The notes beneath the pieces are model-generated. The model was given only the letters and a program-made list of their open reading frames with translations. It was not told the origin of the DNA and did no database searches. This document shows, piece by piece, positions 23,336 to 34,445 of a stretch of DNA of 64,000 nucleotides. Source of the DNA: Nephrotoma appendiculata (lineage: Eukaryota; Arthropoda; Insecta; Diptera; Tipulidae); contig OX371224.1 in NCBI GenBank assembly GCA_947310385.1, forward strand, positions 353,214,712 to 353,278,711, read 5' to 3'. Both the position numbers and the translations under genes were made by a program. How positions within the stretch are numbered: the stretch's first letter is position 1; each line of letters opens with the position of its first letter.

Positions 23336-24470
23336 AAATGTTTTTACGATATACTGAAGTTTTGAAAAAAAAAACAATATTGACAGCATTTTTAATTGGT
23401 AACACTTGGAATGCGGATCCCTGTATGATTGGCTATGAAGAGCTAAATCCGAAAAACATTCAACTACAATAAAGCCGAACATTTGGGTCTATAACTGTAC
23501 TTTGAAGCAATTATATATTACATTTTAAATTCGAACGATATAAATGTTTAATGTACGCCAGTTTTATGTGGTTATGCGGGTCGGACAACCAAAACATTTG
23601 TCATGTATACAATGCACCGACTCGTTCGGCCATTACGCTTTTGAAGTTAGACCTAAACTAGTCCTAAACCAATAAAAAAAAAACGAAAGTGTGTTTGTAT
23701 CGGTAAAAATTAAATAAAGATGACAATTAGGCGAAATAATGAAATATTTGAATAGTTTTCCAATTGAAATTATTCTTAAAAAAAAACATTTTTCGAATTT
23801 TCGTAGTAAAAATAAACAATCTTTTCCGTCCAAAGAAGATAATGTTTTCTTAAACAATTAATTATCTTGAGAATTCGCCTGATTATTACCTAGTTTAACG
23901 GAAATGAGATTTATTATATATTATTTATTATATATATTATTTTATTTATAATGATGGAATTCGGCACGTTGGATAAATATGGAGTTATAAAATTATAAGC
24001 TGCTGTACTCGCCAGAAGATGATATACCAAATCATAATTGTCATCTTTTCTGATTATTGCTGTAGTGGAGAGTGTAATTATTGGTTGTTTTATAGAATTA
24101 ACTCGCAGACCATTTATGCTTTTCTATTGCAAGTACCTCAAAAGTATAAACTTCCGCTTGGTTCGAAAGGGTCTAAAAATCTCAAGGTATTAGAAGACAT
24201 CATATTACATGTTCCCGTGAACAGTTTTCGAGGTCGTTGTTGTTAAGAATACTATAAATTTATCCGAACCCTTTGTGTAGGGTTCATAACGTGATTTTTG
24301 TGAGAGCAGGTAGTTAGACTGCATCTCAACCCACTAATTACATGAGTAGGTCACGTACTGGTGATATATATTAAAGCATACAGCCTTATCAGAAACATTT
24401 AAACATCATGAGCGGATTGCTTCCAGAAAGACACCTGCTTATTACCGAGTTCTGTCCATCCTAGTTTAAA
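23336..24470. other. No supported gene
   Basis: A+T-rich sequence with poly-A/T runs and frames below 76 codons. Nothing recognised. Confidence 0.45.
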
Positions 24471-24479
24471 TTACAGTAT

Positions 24480-25130
24480 TCCCTCCCAGGTGGTCATATT
24501 TCAGAACTTCTTCCAAAAGTTATTGAAGAATCTTATTTCTATCCACCATATTCAATTTCACCATAATCGGTTGAGAAATTATCGAATTCCATTTCAGGTG
24601 GCCATATTTCAGAACTTTTCCAAAAATCAATTAAGAATCCCATTTCCATCCAACGTACCCAATCCCATCATAATCGGTTAAGAATTGATCGAGTACCGTC
24701 CGAGATTGCAATATTCCAGTATTTCTTCTTATAAACATTTAAGAACCACATTTCCATTCAGCATACCCTATCCCATCATAATCGGTTAAGAATTGATCGA
24801 GTTCAGTCCCAGGTGGAAATATCCTAAAACTTCTTTGCAGAATCATTAAAGAATTTCATTTCTATCCAAAATAGCCAATCCCTTCATAATTGGTTGATCA
24901 ATTCTTGATCAAGTTCCATCCCAGCCCCAAGCTAGACATATTCCAGAACTTCTTCCCAATATCGTTTAAGAATCTCATTTCCATCCAACATACCGAATAC
25001 AATCATAATTGGTTAAGAATTGGTCGAGTTCCATACCAGGTAGCCATATTCCAAAATTTCTTCCTAAAATCGTTTAAAAATCCCTTTTCCATCCAGCATA
25101 CCCAATCCCATCATTATCGGTTAAGAATTT
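24480..25130 (+). repeat. Tandem repeats, family C, block 1, unit about 105-115 bp
   Basis: About six units share GGCCATATTCCAGAACTTCT, TTTAAGAATCCCATTTCCAT, CCAACATACCCAATCCCATC and ATAATCGGTTAAGAATTG, joined by GATCGAGTTC. The block ends in a T-run at 25129. The same family recurs at 26445, 31575-32465, 33720-34445 (inverted) and 38970. Confidence 0.88.
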
Positions 25131-25248
25131 TTTTTTTTTTTTATTAATCATCCAATGGATTTAATGTCCTTTTAAGGTCAATTAATACTCCCCTTTTCAT
25201 TCACGCACTCACCCACCCATTCATCTATACTCACACATTTATAGTATG

Positions 25249-26212
25249 CAAGGGTGGGCATTAATAAATACATGTAATTCAATTACGTAGTTAAATTACT
25301 TATATTTCCAATATATAATTTATAATTAGTATTTTGATTACTTTAAATTCTAGACGTTGTATTTGATAGTTTAATTACAATATTTTTCTATTATTGTATT
25401 TGGTATTTCCATTACATAAAATTATATTCCATAAAAAATTACAAATTATGTATGTACAATAAAGTTTTCTAATTTACCACTTTTAGATACGAATTCTTTG
25501 TTGTTTGGTTTTGGGGTTTTTATTTAACGAAATGTAGTCTGAAGCCACGTCCGTAGTAGTTGTCATCTAAAACCACGCTAAATTTCAAATCCAAATTTTA
25601 AATCCGAATCTAAATCCAAATTATAAATTCAAACATTTTATTCCACGACTCAAGCTTTCTCATGTTTTTTCAGATACCACAGTAACCCTTCCGCGTGGAA
25701 TGGCATACCGTGTACGTCATACATTAAATCATCTCTACTGCGAAGTGTCGGACACGTGTATATCAATACAAAATACGAACTTTAACAAGACACCGTGATC
25801 TATTTTAGATGCTATTTGTTTAAAGTACATCCAGCACATAGCCCAGATATTTTTTATTTAAAATAAAGTCATGACGTACACGTGTACGGAACTCCACGCG
25901 GAAAAGCTAATTTCGATTATAAAACGAACACGAATTCTACGTTTTTCAGTCAGTAATACCGCCGTGTCTGACACCTGGCTGGGCCAGTGAATGCTGAATT
26001 ACGACAAGAAGTTATAACAAAGTAACATTTTAATTCAATTTTTAGAAATTAATTTGTAATTGTAATTTAATTACATTTCTACCAACGAAAATTGTAAAAC
26101 TCAAATAAAATGTAATGTGCAATTAATGTATTTTATATTTCAATTACCGAATCAAAGTAATTATAGTAACTAGTATTTCAATTACTGATCATATGTAATT
26201 TGCCCACCCTTG
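25249..26212. mobile_element. hAT-type nonautonomous element (964 bp)
   Basis: The termini CAAGGGTGGGCA and its reverse complement are of hAT type (CAGGGGTGGGCAA-like). The flanks ATAGTATG (25241-25248) and ACAGTATA (26213-26220) agree at 6 of 8 positions, fitting an aged 8-bp hAT duplication. The ends are rich in AATTAC motifs. Internally, CCGCGTGGA...CCGTGTACGTCAT (about 25690-25725) is repeated inverted at about 25869-25905. No transposase frame. Confidence 0.82.
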
Positions 26213-26319
26213 ACAGTATACCACCTGCACGTGCAAGCTCCATGTTAACCCGCACACTGACATGGACGGTGGGTCGGCACTAAAATCTGCACTCTAAAAA
26301 GGGGGTCTAAGTTGTGTTT

Positions 26320-26437
26320 ATTATCGTAATCGATCGTAATCGATGATGAAAATTCGCTTTACATCCTGCCTCTGGTGGGATTCGAACCCAGTACCTCCCG
26401 GTCTAAGTGCCGAAGCTTTAACCACTGCGCCACCTGT
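26320..26437 (-). repeat. tRNA-derived SINE copy with canonical A and B boxes
   Basis: On the minus strand the head has TGGCGCAGTGGTT (A box, about 26421-26434) and GGGTTCGAATCCC (B box, about 26378-26390). Downstream comes a short body ending near an ATCGATTACGATCG repeat. The head matches the copy at 16431. The acceptor stem does not close, so this is a SINE head and not a functional tRNA. Confidence 0.7.
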
Positions 26438-26444
26438 ACGGTAA

Positions 26445-26525
26445 AATGATGGAGTTTTGTCCCAGGTGACCAAATTCCAGAATTCCTTCCCAAAATCATT
26501 TAAGAACCCCATTTGCGTCAAGCAC
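26445..26525 (+). repeat. Single family C repeat unit
   Basis: Reads GAGTTTTGTCCCAGGTGACC, then CCAGAATTCCTTCCCAAAA and TCATTTAAGAACCCCATTT, as in the array at 24480-25130. Together with the hAT and SINE insertions it suggests one longer array that was later interrupted. Confidence 0.75.
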
Positions 26526-26529
26526 ACTC

Positions 26530-28220
26530 TCGCCCCTGAAGAATTGGCTAATCAAATGGTGAAATGTCTGACATAAGTTTTCACTATAAATAATTAAATT
26601 ACAATTGTTTTCGTTTGAAATCGGTCTACCGAAAGTGTTAGTTTACACAGGATCTTTTAACCTCCGGCAAATACTACGAGAAGATTGCGAATTCATGTAC
26701 GAAGAAATACTAAGAAGGAAAAGATTCTAAATTCAATTTGTAATAATAATGGTCGACACCAGCCAACAAAATATCTAATTTGGCGACAATGACGATAAAC
26801 ATATTAAATCTCAAACTATTCAATTTCTGTAGAAAATTCTAAATTCTTACGTATTTATTGGACCACGTGAGTCCCATTAGCTTTTAAATGGTTTACTAGT
26901 TTGAAAGTTGTAATCTGAACCTTTCAGAAAATCATACAGAACTAGGTGTTAAGTCTAATAATTCTTGAGATATTAAATTTATTAATATAAGTCTTCCGGT
27001 TTATGTTAGTGATGTGTTACACTAAAAAAAATTTATTCAAATATTTTAAAAATTCGCTTAAATGCAATTTTAATTTTTATTTTACCAATACATTCTCATT
27101 TTTTTTAAAGTTTAGGACCAATTTAGTTTTAACTTCAAAAGCGTGTACAGGCGTGTGAAGTTTGTGCTAAACTATTCCTATTACTAGTTTTACTCTAGTT
27201 AGGTCTAACTTCACACGCATCGGCCATTTGGGTAGCCAATTTTTGAACATCCGTCATCAATATTTGGGTGAACATAAAATTTCGCGTATTCGATGGAGGC
27301 AGTTCAAAATTTACTTTTCCGATATCTCTTGATAAATTAGTGAACACTGGTAGAATCGTCTGCCCTCTTGCTTTGATATAATTTAATAAATTAACTTACT
27401 CCACTGCTTTCCAGCAACATTATGATACGTGATTCGTTTGGTGAAGAAATGTTTCCTAAACCGTTCTAAAAAACAAAAACATTCATTCAGTTTAATTGCA
27501 TTACAACATATTAACAACATATAAATACAACATTCTTTCACCCTCAGCCATTTTCTTTTCTTTAGCCTTATACTCTTATTAACTGGTTTTAATGATAGCA
27601 ACGTTTAGCTAATACGAATCTATTTTTTTTTTGCTGGTGCTACATCCCATAGGAAGATTTGGGCGCCTTATTTTCGCGGTTTCATAATCAGTTTCTATAT
27701 TCAGAATAATGGATGAATACTCCATTGAATCCTAGAAAGCTGAAAGATCTGCTGGATGAGTCATACTGGAATGCCGGGGTAGGTGTTCTATTTCATTCCG
27801 TTTTATGCGCTTATTCAAATTGCTATAATAAAGCCAAAAAATAGTAGTCTTCTATGGTTGGATGTATATAGAGCCCAGTTTAAAACAATTTACTTAAATT
27901 GCATCCGAAAATATATATTATTAGGAAAAGCGTCCAGTGGTTGTGTAAACATGTGAAGTTTTTCCAAAATAACCCTATTTAATTTTTTACGCTCGCTTAG
28001 GAAAAAGCTCCCACATATTTATTTCATATAATCCTTCCTCAAGAAATCCAAAAAATAGGTGCATCGCATATGATGTTTCTACATCCACAATCAACAAAAC
28101 CTTAAACTGTACCGTTTATCAGTTTGTTTTGTTTGACTGATTTGTAGATTAAAGATAATCTTGTTGGCAGTGGAAATATAATTTCACCATCGGAAATTCT
28201 TCCCAATTATTTCAATAAAT
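26530..28220. other. No supported gene
   Basis: A+T-rich with short frames. A GCGTGTGAAGTT motif around 27135-27165 recurs inverted near 27210. Nothing recognised as coding. Confidence 0.4.
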
Positions 28221-28229
28221 CATAACCAC

Positions 28230-29740
28230 TACTATGAATTTTAGAACGATTTTTGCATGCCATTACGTAGCTCTGCGTCGATCTCGTTATGTTTTTCCAA
28301 CTTATATTTGTTTATCAGCTGTATACTCTCGAATTGCTGATAACACGGAACGGTTTATCTTTTCCGCAGCATTAGATTGTGGTGAATTCACTGCTATTTT
28401 AGTACTTGTTATGCTAAAAATATGTAGCAACTTTTTACATTCCTTGCTATGAAACTACGAGCCATTGTCGGAATGGATCGTTTGATGTACACCATATGCA
28501 TAAACATCTCATTAGTTCTAAAAAAAATCAAAATTACTATTTTCCCCTGTAAGTTCTTACCTTGAGTAAGTATATCTAAGTACATCCGCTGCCATGGTCA
28601 ATCCACTTTGAATGTGTATGGATGATTCTGTTTGCCGATTTGTAGGTTACGTAGTTTTGCATTCCGCTGAACAGATAAAACATCTCTGAAGTTTCCCTAC
28701 TGTTTTGCAGATTCCTCCTTTTGTCTTCTACCAATTGGAATTCATAATTTCCAAATAGTTAAATCGGAAAGAACGATATTTTGTTTCGGCTGAAAGCGAA
28801 TAAATATTAAATTGTCACGTACCATTAAATTGTCACGTACCGATCAAATTCATAGCTCGTGGAGAGCTTGGAGAAACTATCATCGGATTCGCAAATTTTA
28901 TTGCGCCATGGGAAAACATATCTGCCACTACGATGTAATTTTCTTGTTGACATTATATTTTAAATCGATAACCTTGCAGCACTAACTGAATATTTTTTTC
29001 TATAGCTTTCGAGAGTTTCCGGGACAAAAACCTTATGAGTCTTTCATTTCCTTCTTCATCTTTCTGAAAGTGCACGGCACCGAATCCTTCAGTGCTAGCA
29101 TTGCAAATTAAAATTCTTTTTTCAAGCACTCGGTACGTAAAATGTGGTTGATGCAGTTACACTTGCAAAGTTGCCAATGAAGCGACGATACCATCCAGCC
29201 ATAACACACAGCATTCCGGTGTGCTTCAATGTACTTAAATTTAAGTTTACCCTAGATTCAAATTTAAGTTTACCCTAGATTCAAATTTGAAAGGATCCGA
29301 ACCAATGACCAATGATATTTGAGATAGCGAATTTCCTTCATTACGAAGTTCCCCTTTCTGAAATTTAACAACAGTCCAATTTATCTAAAAGTTCAATAGA
29401 ATACTAAAACGTGTTGCTTATAACCAAGAGATGATCCAAAAATACAAACACTCTGTCGTCGAGCTCGTGAAGTTTGACCTCGTGCATAAGGCGGCACATT
29501 GATTAGGCTGCTTTACGCAGCCGCATCACATTGAATTGATAGAGTGGTCTGCCTGGTACTGTTAATACAGTCTTTAGTTAAGCAGATTTTGCAAGTGGTG
29601 TCCGCCAAAACGCGTCTTTAAGATCAAGTGCTGTGATAAATTTAGTTTCGGAAGTGCATGCCAAATGCCGGTCAATTGACGGAAGAGGATAAGTACCTTT
29701 TCAGTTAATATGTTAAGTTTGCGGCCGTCCAAACATATAG
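28230..29740 (-). pseudogene. Decayed Ty3/Gypsy pol (RT, RNase H, integrase)
   Basis: Minus-strand pieces in the correct order. RT: YPLPSID and ALDLKDAFWRTPLA (about 29590-29690), then a corrupted YLDD region VCIFLDHLLV (about 29440). RNase H: NASTEGFGAVHFQKD and IRFLSRKLSKA (about 29010-29100). Integrase: a PWQRMYLDI-like first-Asp region (about 28580), IHSDNGS (about 28480) and NSPQSNAAEKINRSVLSAI (about 28345-28400). Many stops and frameshifts separate them. It differs from the intact CsRn1-like copy in sequence and looks like another Gypsy lineage. No LTRs were found at its flanks. Confidence 0.75.
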
Positions 29741-30159
29741 TCTTGTCTTTCCGTTCGTTTTTTTATGATGGTGAAATTCAAGAAATGTTGCTCCCTTCAA
29801 TCACGCTAAGGCTCAACATACTGTCTATCTCAGCGTATAGATCAGGGTTCGCAAATACATACTTCTACTACAGTGTGCCAAAAAACAATTTTTTTTAAAA
29901 TCGCCTATTTCGCGTTCCAACCACTTTCATAATAACATAAAGTACAATAATTCCTTTAAATAGAAAAACAATTGTTTTAATTATAAGAATAACTTAAAAT
30001 AAAATCAATAACAACCAAAATTTAAATCTCTATCTATAGAATTATAAATGAATCTGTAATTAAATTTTAGATTATAGAAAATTTATCGTTGCAATAGGAA
30101 GTGAGAATGGGAAAATATTTAAGTATTTTGTCCAGCTGTAGATATTTTTTGTATTTGGA

Positions 30160-30710
30160 TGCTGAGTGACCTACGTTTAGAGTATATTTCGTTAATTTTA
30201 ATGCAGCACATGCGCCTCAGAATTAAAACGATGTTCATTTATGAAAATAGAAATCGTATAGTAATAGTAGATGGAACAATTGCCAACTTTCTTAGAGATG
30301 TGAAATTGTTTGGAATGCTTTGCCATACTTTATTTACCTCATCCTCAATATGTAACGATTTATAGTTCCTCAAACGATTTTCAAAAGTGGTTTTTAAATT
30401 TTCAAATTTTTACCACCACATTAGGCTACACTGAAATTAATGCAATTCAGAAATGAACTTGTCACGGTAGCGAACAAATTTAATCAAGTTTCTAATTTTG
30501 TTGACGACTTTGAACCGAGTTGCGAAAGATTCCTGCGTGATTGTATTAAAAACATCGCTAAATTGTGCAAATAATTCTTGTGAATATCATTTTTGAAACA
30601 CGTCAGTATCTGCCACAATCTTTTTAAATTGATGATATATTTGAGAAGTGGGTAATTTCCAAACGAACACTCCATGTATTTCTTAAGTAGCACACAGGGC
30701 GGACGAATAC
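30160..30710 (-). pseudogene. Possible hAT transposase remnant (C-terminal dimerisation region)
   Basis: The minus strand around 30220-30330 reads RKLAIVPSTITIRFLFS followed by MNIVLILRR, resembling the hAT C-terminal signature (LA--IPASSA--ERVFS ... R--L). An upstream minus frame at 30484-30693 (69 codons) could be the preceding part. Stops interrupt. No hAT terminal repeats were recognised nearby. Confidence 0.42.
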
Positions 30711-31120
30711 CATGCGGACACTTTTTTCATTAAAAAAGTTTAGCTAAGACAACAATTTTGCGCGACATCTATACGTTTCGTGAACAAAAGTATACGAAGT
30801 TTACATTTTTTATCGATCTTTATTTTCGAAGATTTGCACATGCTGGATGCACATGTTTAAGTATGTACATACATACTTGTTCAATAAAAACGTAAACAAG
30901 AAGCAAGATCAACTTTGAATTTTATCAATGGTTTTTACTTTTCGTAAAATAATTTTTTTTTTGTTTTGTGTCCTTTTAAAACAAAATTATTTTGTGTCCT
31001 ATGTTACCTAATGAATGATCAGCTGTGAAAACATTTTATGATACTTTTGACTCTATTAAATAGAAGTTATTGTAAATAAGACTTATTATTATTGTTTTTG
31101 TTTTAAATTTAACCAAAATA

Positions 31121-31339
31121 CAGGTAACCCTCCAAGAACACGGTATACAAAGAACACGGTTTCGAGGAACAGGGATACCCATTTCCTTAAATTACACGAT
31201 TTCAAACAACACGATTTTTGTTAGTTATCATAACAAAAAATAAATGAAACGGAACGTTTTTTTATTTTCTTTTTTATAGTCTCGAACAACACGGTAAAGG
31301 ACACGGAACGAATTAATCGTGTTATTGGAGGGTTTCTTG
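31121..31339. mobile_element. Short pogo/Tigger-like nonautonomous element
   Basis: The left end, CAGGTAACCCTCCAAGAACA, follows TA. The right end is the complement of AACCCTCCAATAACACG. Internal AACACGG motifs recur near both ends. The CAGG start, TA flank and AACCCTC-AACACGG pattern suggest a pogo/Tigger-type relative. The outer right end has drifted. Confidence 0.6.
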
Positions 31340-31574
31340 AAATTGTTTTGAGTTGCAACATTTTTATTCGTATTATTAAGCGATAATTTGTTATCCGTCG
31401 ATATTAATAGTAGGGGTAATAAATATGTAGATTATAATTTTTTAATTTTAAAACTGAGAAAGAATACACGTGCCTATTTTATCTTGCCTTACGAGTGTGT
31501 ATTTTAAAATCTTATATGAACAAAATCGACCTTGAACTAGTTTATGACATTTTTATTTTATAAACTTATTTCGC

Positions 31575-32465
31575 CCCAGATGGCCATGTTCCAGAATTTG
31601 TTCCAAAAATAATTTAAGAATCCTATTTCCACCCAACATATCCAATCGCATTATAATCGGTTAAGAAATTACCGAGTTCCGCCCCCAGATAGCCATATTT
31701 CAGAACTTCATCCAAAAATCATTTAAGAATTCCATTTCCATCTAACATTCCAATCGCATCATAATCGATTAGGAAATGGCCGAGTTCCGTTATAGATGGC
31801 CTTACTCTAGAACTTCTTCCAAAAATCATTTAAGAATCTCATTTCCATCCAACATACCCAATCCCATCATAACCGGTTAAGAAATTGCAGAGTTAAAATT
31901 GAAGCATCAGGAGCTGCTCAGCAACCAACACAAAAATATAATTATTTTTTAAATAAAATTTTTTTCGATTAATTTTTCAAAATTAAATTAAATTTTGATT
32001 TTATTTTTTATTTATTATTATTTTATTAATTTATCAAAGAGCTCCGCCTTTATGTCTTCACTTCCGCAACATACAACACTTATCGTTATATCTGGCCAGA
32101 ATTTGTTCCAAAAATAATTTAAGAATCTCATTTCCATCCAACATATACAATTCCATCATAAACGATTAGGAAATGGTCGAGTTCCGCTATAGATGGCCTT
32201 ACTCCAGAACTTCTTCCAAAAATCATTTAAAAATCCCATTTCAATCCAACATATCCAATCCCATCATAATCGGTTATGAATTTACTGAGTTCCGCCCCAG
32301 ATGGCCATATTCCACAACTTTTTCCAAAAATAATTTAAAAATCCCATTTCCATTCCACATATCCAATCCCATCATAATCGGTTAAGAAATGGCCGAGTTC
32401 CATCCCAAGTGCCCTTATTCCAAAACTTCTTTCAAAATCATTTATGAATCTCATTTCCGACCAAC
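31575..32465 (+). repeat. Family C tandem repeats, block 2 (left arm)
   Basis: Units with CCAGATGGCCATATTCCAGA, TCATTTAAGAATCTCATTTC and CATCATAATCGGTTAAGAA, as at 24480-25130. Interrupted by an LTR fragment. Confidence 0.88.
31897..32092 (+). repeat. Partial LTR (R-U5-like) of the CsRn1-type family
   Basis: Aligns with about 3559-3756 of the 5' LTR, from TTGAAGCA-CAGGAGCTGCTC to CGTTATATC, with moderate divergence, especially in the last 60 bases. It starts just after the inferred transcription start and stops at the primer-site boundary; U3 is absent. The flanks are family C repeat sequence. Confidence 0.75.
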
Positions 32466-33340
32466 ATATTCAAATATTCACATTCCTTATACAAAAATAT
32501 CTAATGTTCATTCACAATATATAATAGAAAAATGTATGTATATAATAAAATAACTTTAAAACAAAAAGACTTACCAAATAGGTAAATGCATCCTTGGAAA
32601 TAATAACTCACAATCACAAATACAACTTTCACTTCACTTATGTATTTTTATCAATAATTAATTACACAAACACAATTTTAAAATAATAAAATAAAAATTT
32701 TATTTAATTTAATTTGATAGTCGACTGTCCTCGTCGACGGCCAAACACCAACTGCAAAAATATGACAGCGTGAAGTTAAAGTTTAACACAAAATAAAACG
32801 CCCTATACGCTACAAACGACCTGGTTTGGTTAGGCCGTCGGGCTGATTACATCAGACCAGATATAAAATCAGGTCGTGTGTAGTTTTGTCGTATGACCAT
32901 TTTTCGGTCGGGTGATGTCAGGTAGAAAATCCATCCAACGTGGATCGTGTTAATCCATCCATCAAACCACCTGACCAAATCAGGTCGTGTGTAGCGTGTA
33001 GGGCGTATTATTTTGCCATAAACTTTAACTTCACGCTGTCATATTTTTGCAGTTGGTGTTTGACCGTCGACGAGAACAGTCGACTATCAAATTAAATTAA
33101 ATAAAATTTTTATTTTATTATTTTAAAATTGTATTTGTGTAATTAATTATTGATAAAAATACATAAGTGGGGTGAAAGTTCTAGTTGTGATTGTGAGTTA
33201 TTATTTCCAAGGATGTATTTACCTACTTGGTAAGTCTTTTTGTTTTAAAATTATTTTATTACATACCTAAATTTTTCTATTATATTGTGAATAAACATTA
33301 TATATTTTTATAAGGAATGTGAATATTTGAATATGGTCGA
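32465..33340. repeat. Palindromic core of the giant inverted repeat
   Basis: Arms of about 350 bp pair, for example TAGTCGACTGTCCTCGTCGAC on the left with GTCGACGAGAACAGTCGACTA on the right. CGCCCTATACGCTAC near 32810 pairs with GTAGCGTGTAGGGCG near 33003. The loop has ATCAGGTCGTGTGTAG twice (about 32869 and 32976). It resembles a foldback element; no frame encodes a transposase. Confidence 0.8.
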
Positions 33341-33719
33341 ACGTGACAATATTTTTGAATATTCGTACTAAAGTACAAAGAGCGTTATTTTTCATTTTCT
33401 GAATTGTTATCTTTTTTATAAATATATAATTGGAATATATTTTTTATACTATCATTTCTATATAATACATAAATAAATTAATACATATTTAAATTCGCCG
33501 CTCGCTGTCGACGCTTGGTGTGTCTAGTAGCTAAGTGGATCTGACAGCATATATTTTTGTTTGTAAATTTTTATTTTCATAAAGTATGCAGTGTTAAAAT
33601 TTCATGGAAAAAAACCCTTCGCCGTTCCACACTTTGATTCTTTCGTCGTGATTCGTTCCTCGATCCTTCCCCTTCAAGTAAAAACTGTTGTTTGGTAATT
33701 TCTTAACCGATTATGATGG

Positions 33720-34445
33720 GATTGGATATGTTGGTCGGAAATGAGATTCATAAATGGTTTTTGGAAGAAGTTCTGGAATAAGAGCACGTGGGACGGAACT
33801 CAGCCATTTCTTAACCGATTATTATTGGATTGGATATGTTGGATGGAAATGGGATTCTTAAATTATTTTTGGAAAAAGTTCTAGAATATGGCTCTCTGGG
33901 GGCGGAACTTGGTAACTTCTTAACCGATTATGATGGGATTTTGCATGTTGGTTGGAAATCGGATTCTTAAATGATTTTTGGAAGAAGTTCTGGAATATGA
34001 CCATCTGTGGCGGAACTCGGTAACTTCTTAAACGAATATGATGGGATTGGATATGTTGGATGGAAATAAGATTCTTAAATTATTTTTGGAACAAGTTGTG
34101 GAATATGGCCATCTGGGGCGGAACTCTGCAATTTCTTAACCGGTTATGATAGGATTGAGTATGTTGGATGGAAATGGGATTCTTAAATGATTTATAGAAG
34201 AAGTTCTGGAGTAAGGCCATCTATAGCGGAACTCAGCCATTTCCTAATCGATTATGATGGGATTAGGATGTTGGATGGAAATGGGATTTTTAAATGATTT
34301 TTGGAAGAAGTTCTGGAATATGATCATCTGGAGGCGAAACTCGGTAGCTTCTTATGATGGGATTGGATATGTTGGATGGAAGTGGGATTTTTAAATGATT
34401 TTTGGAAGAAGTTTTGGAGTAATGCCATCTATTGCGGAACTGGGT
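33720..34445 (-). repeat. Family C tandem repeats, block 3 (right arm, inverted)
   Basis: About six units in reverse orientation: CTTAACCGATTATGATGGGA, TTGGATATGTTGG, GGAAATGGGATTCTTAAAT, GAAGAAGTTCTGGAATATG and GCGGAACTC. Mirror image of the left-arm block. Confidence 0.88.

Larger units (their letters stand above)
31575..34445. repeat. Giant inverted repeat (about 2.9 kb) with family C arrays in the arms
   Basis: Left arm: family C units in plus orientation (31575-32465), then unique sequence (about 32465-32830). Right arm: the reverse complement of that unique sequence (about 32985-33340), then family C units in minus orientation (33720-34445). The centre is about 160 bp. Two later changes break symmetry: a partial LTR at about 31897-32092 on the left and a 380-bp insert at about 33340-33720 on the right. 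Confidence 0.85.

Noticed and set aside
26320..26437. tRNA gene on the minus strand
   Set aside because: A and B boxes are good but the acceptor and anticodon arms do not fold properly, and a second diverged copy exists; a SINE fits better.
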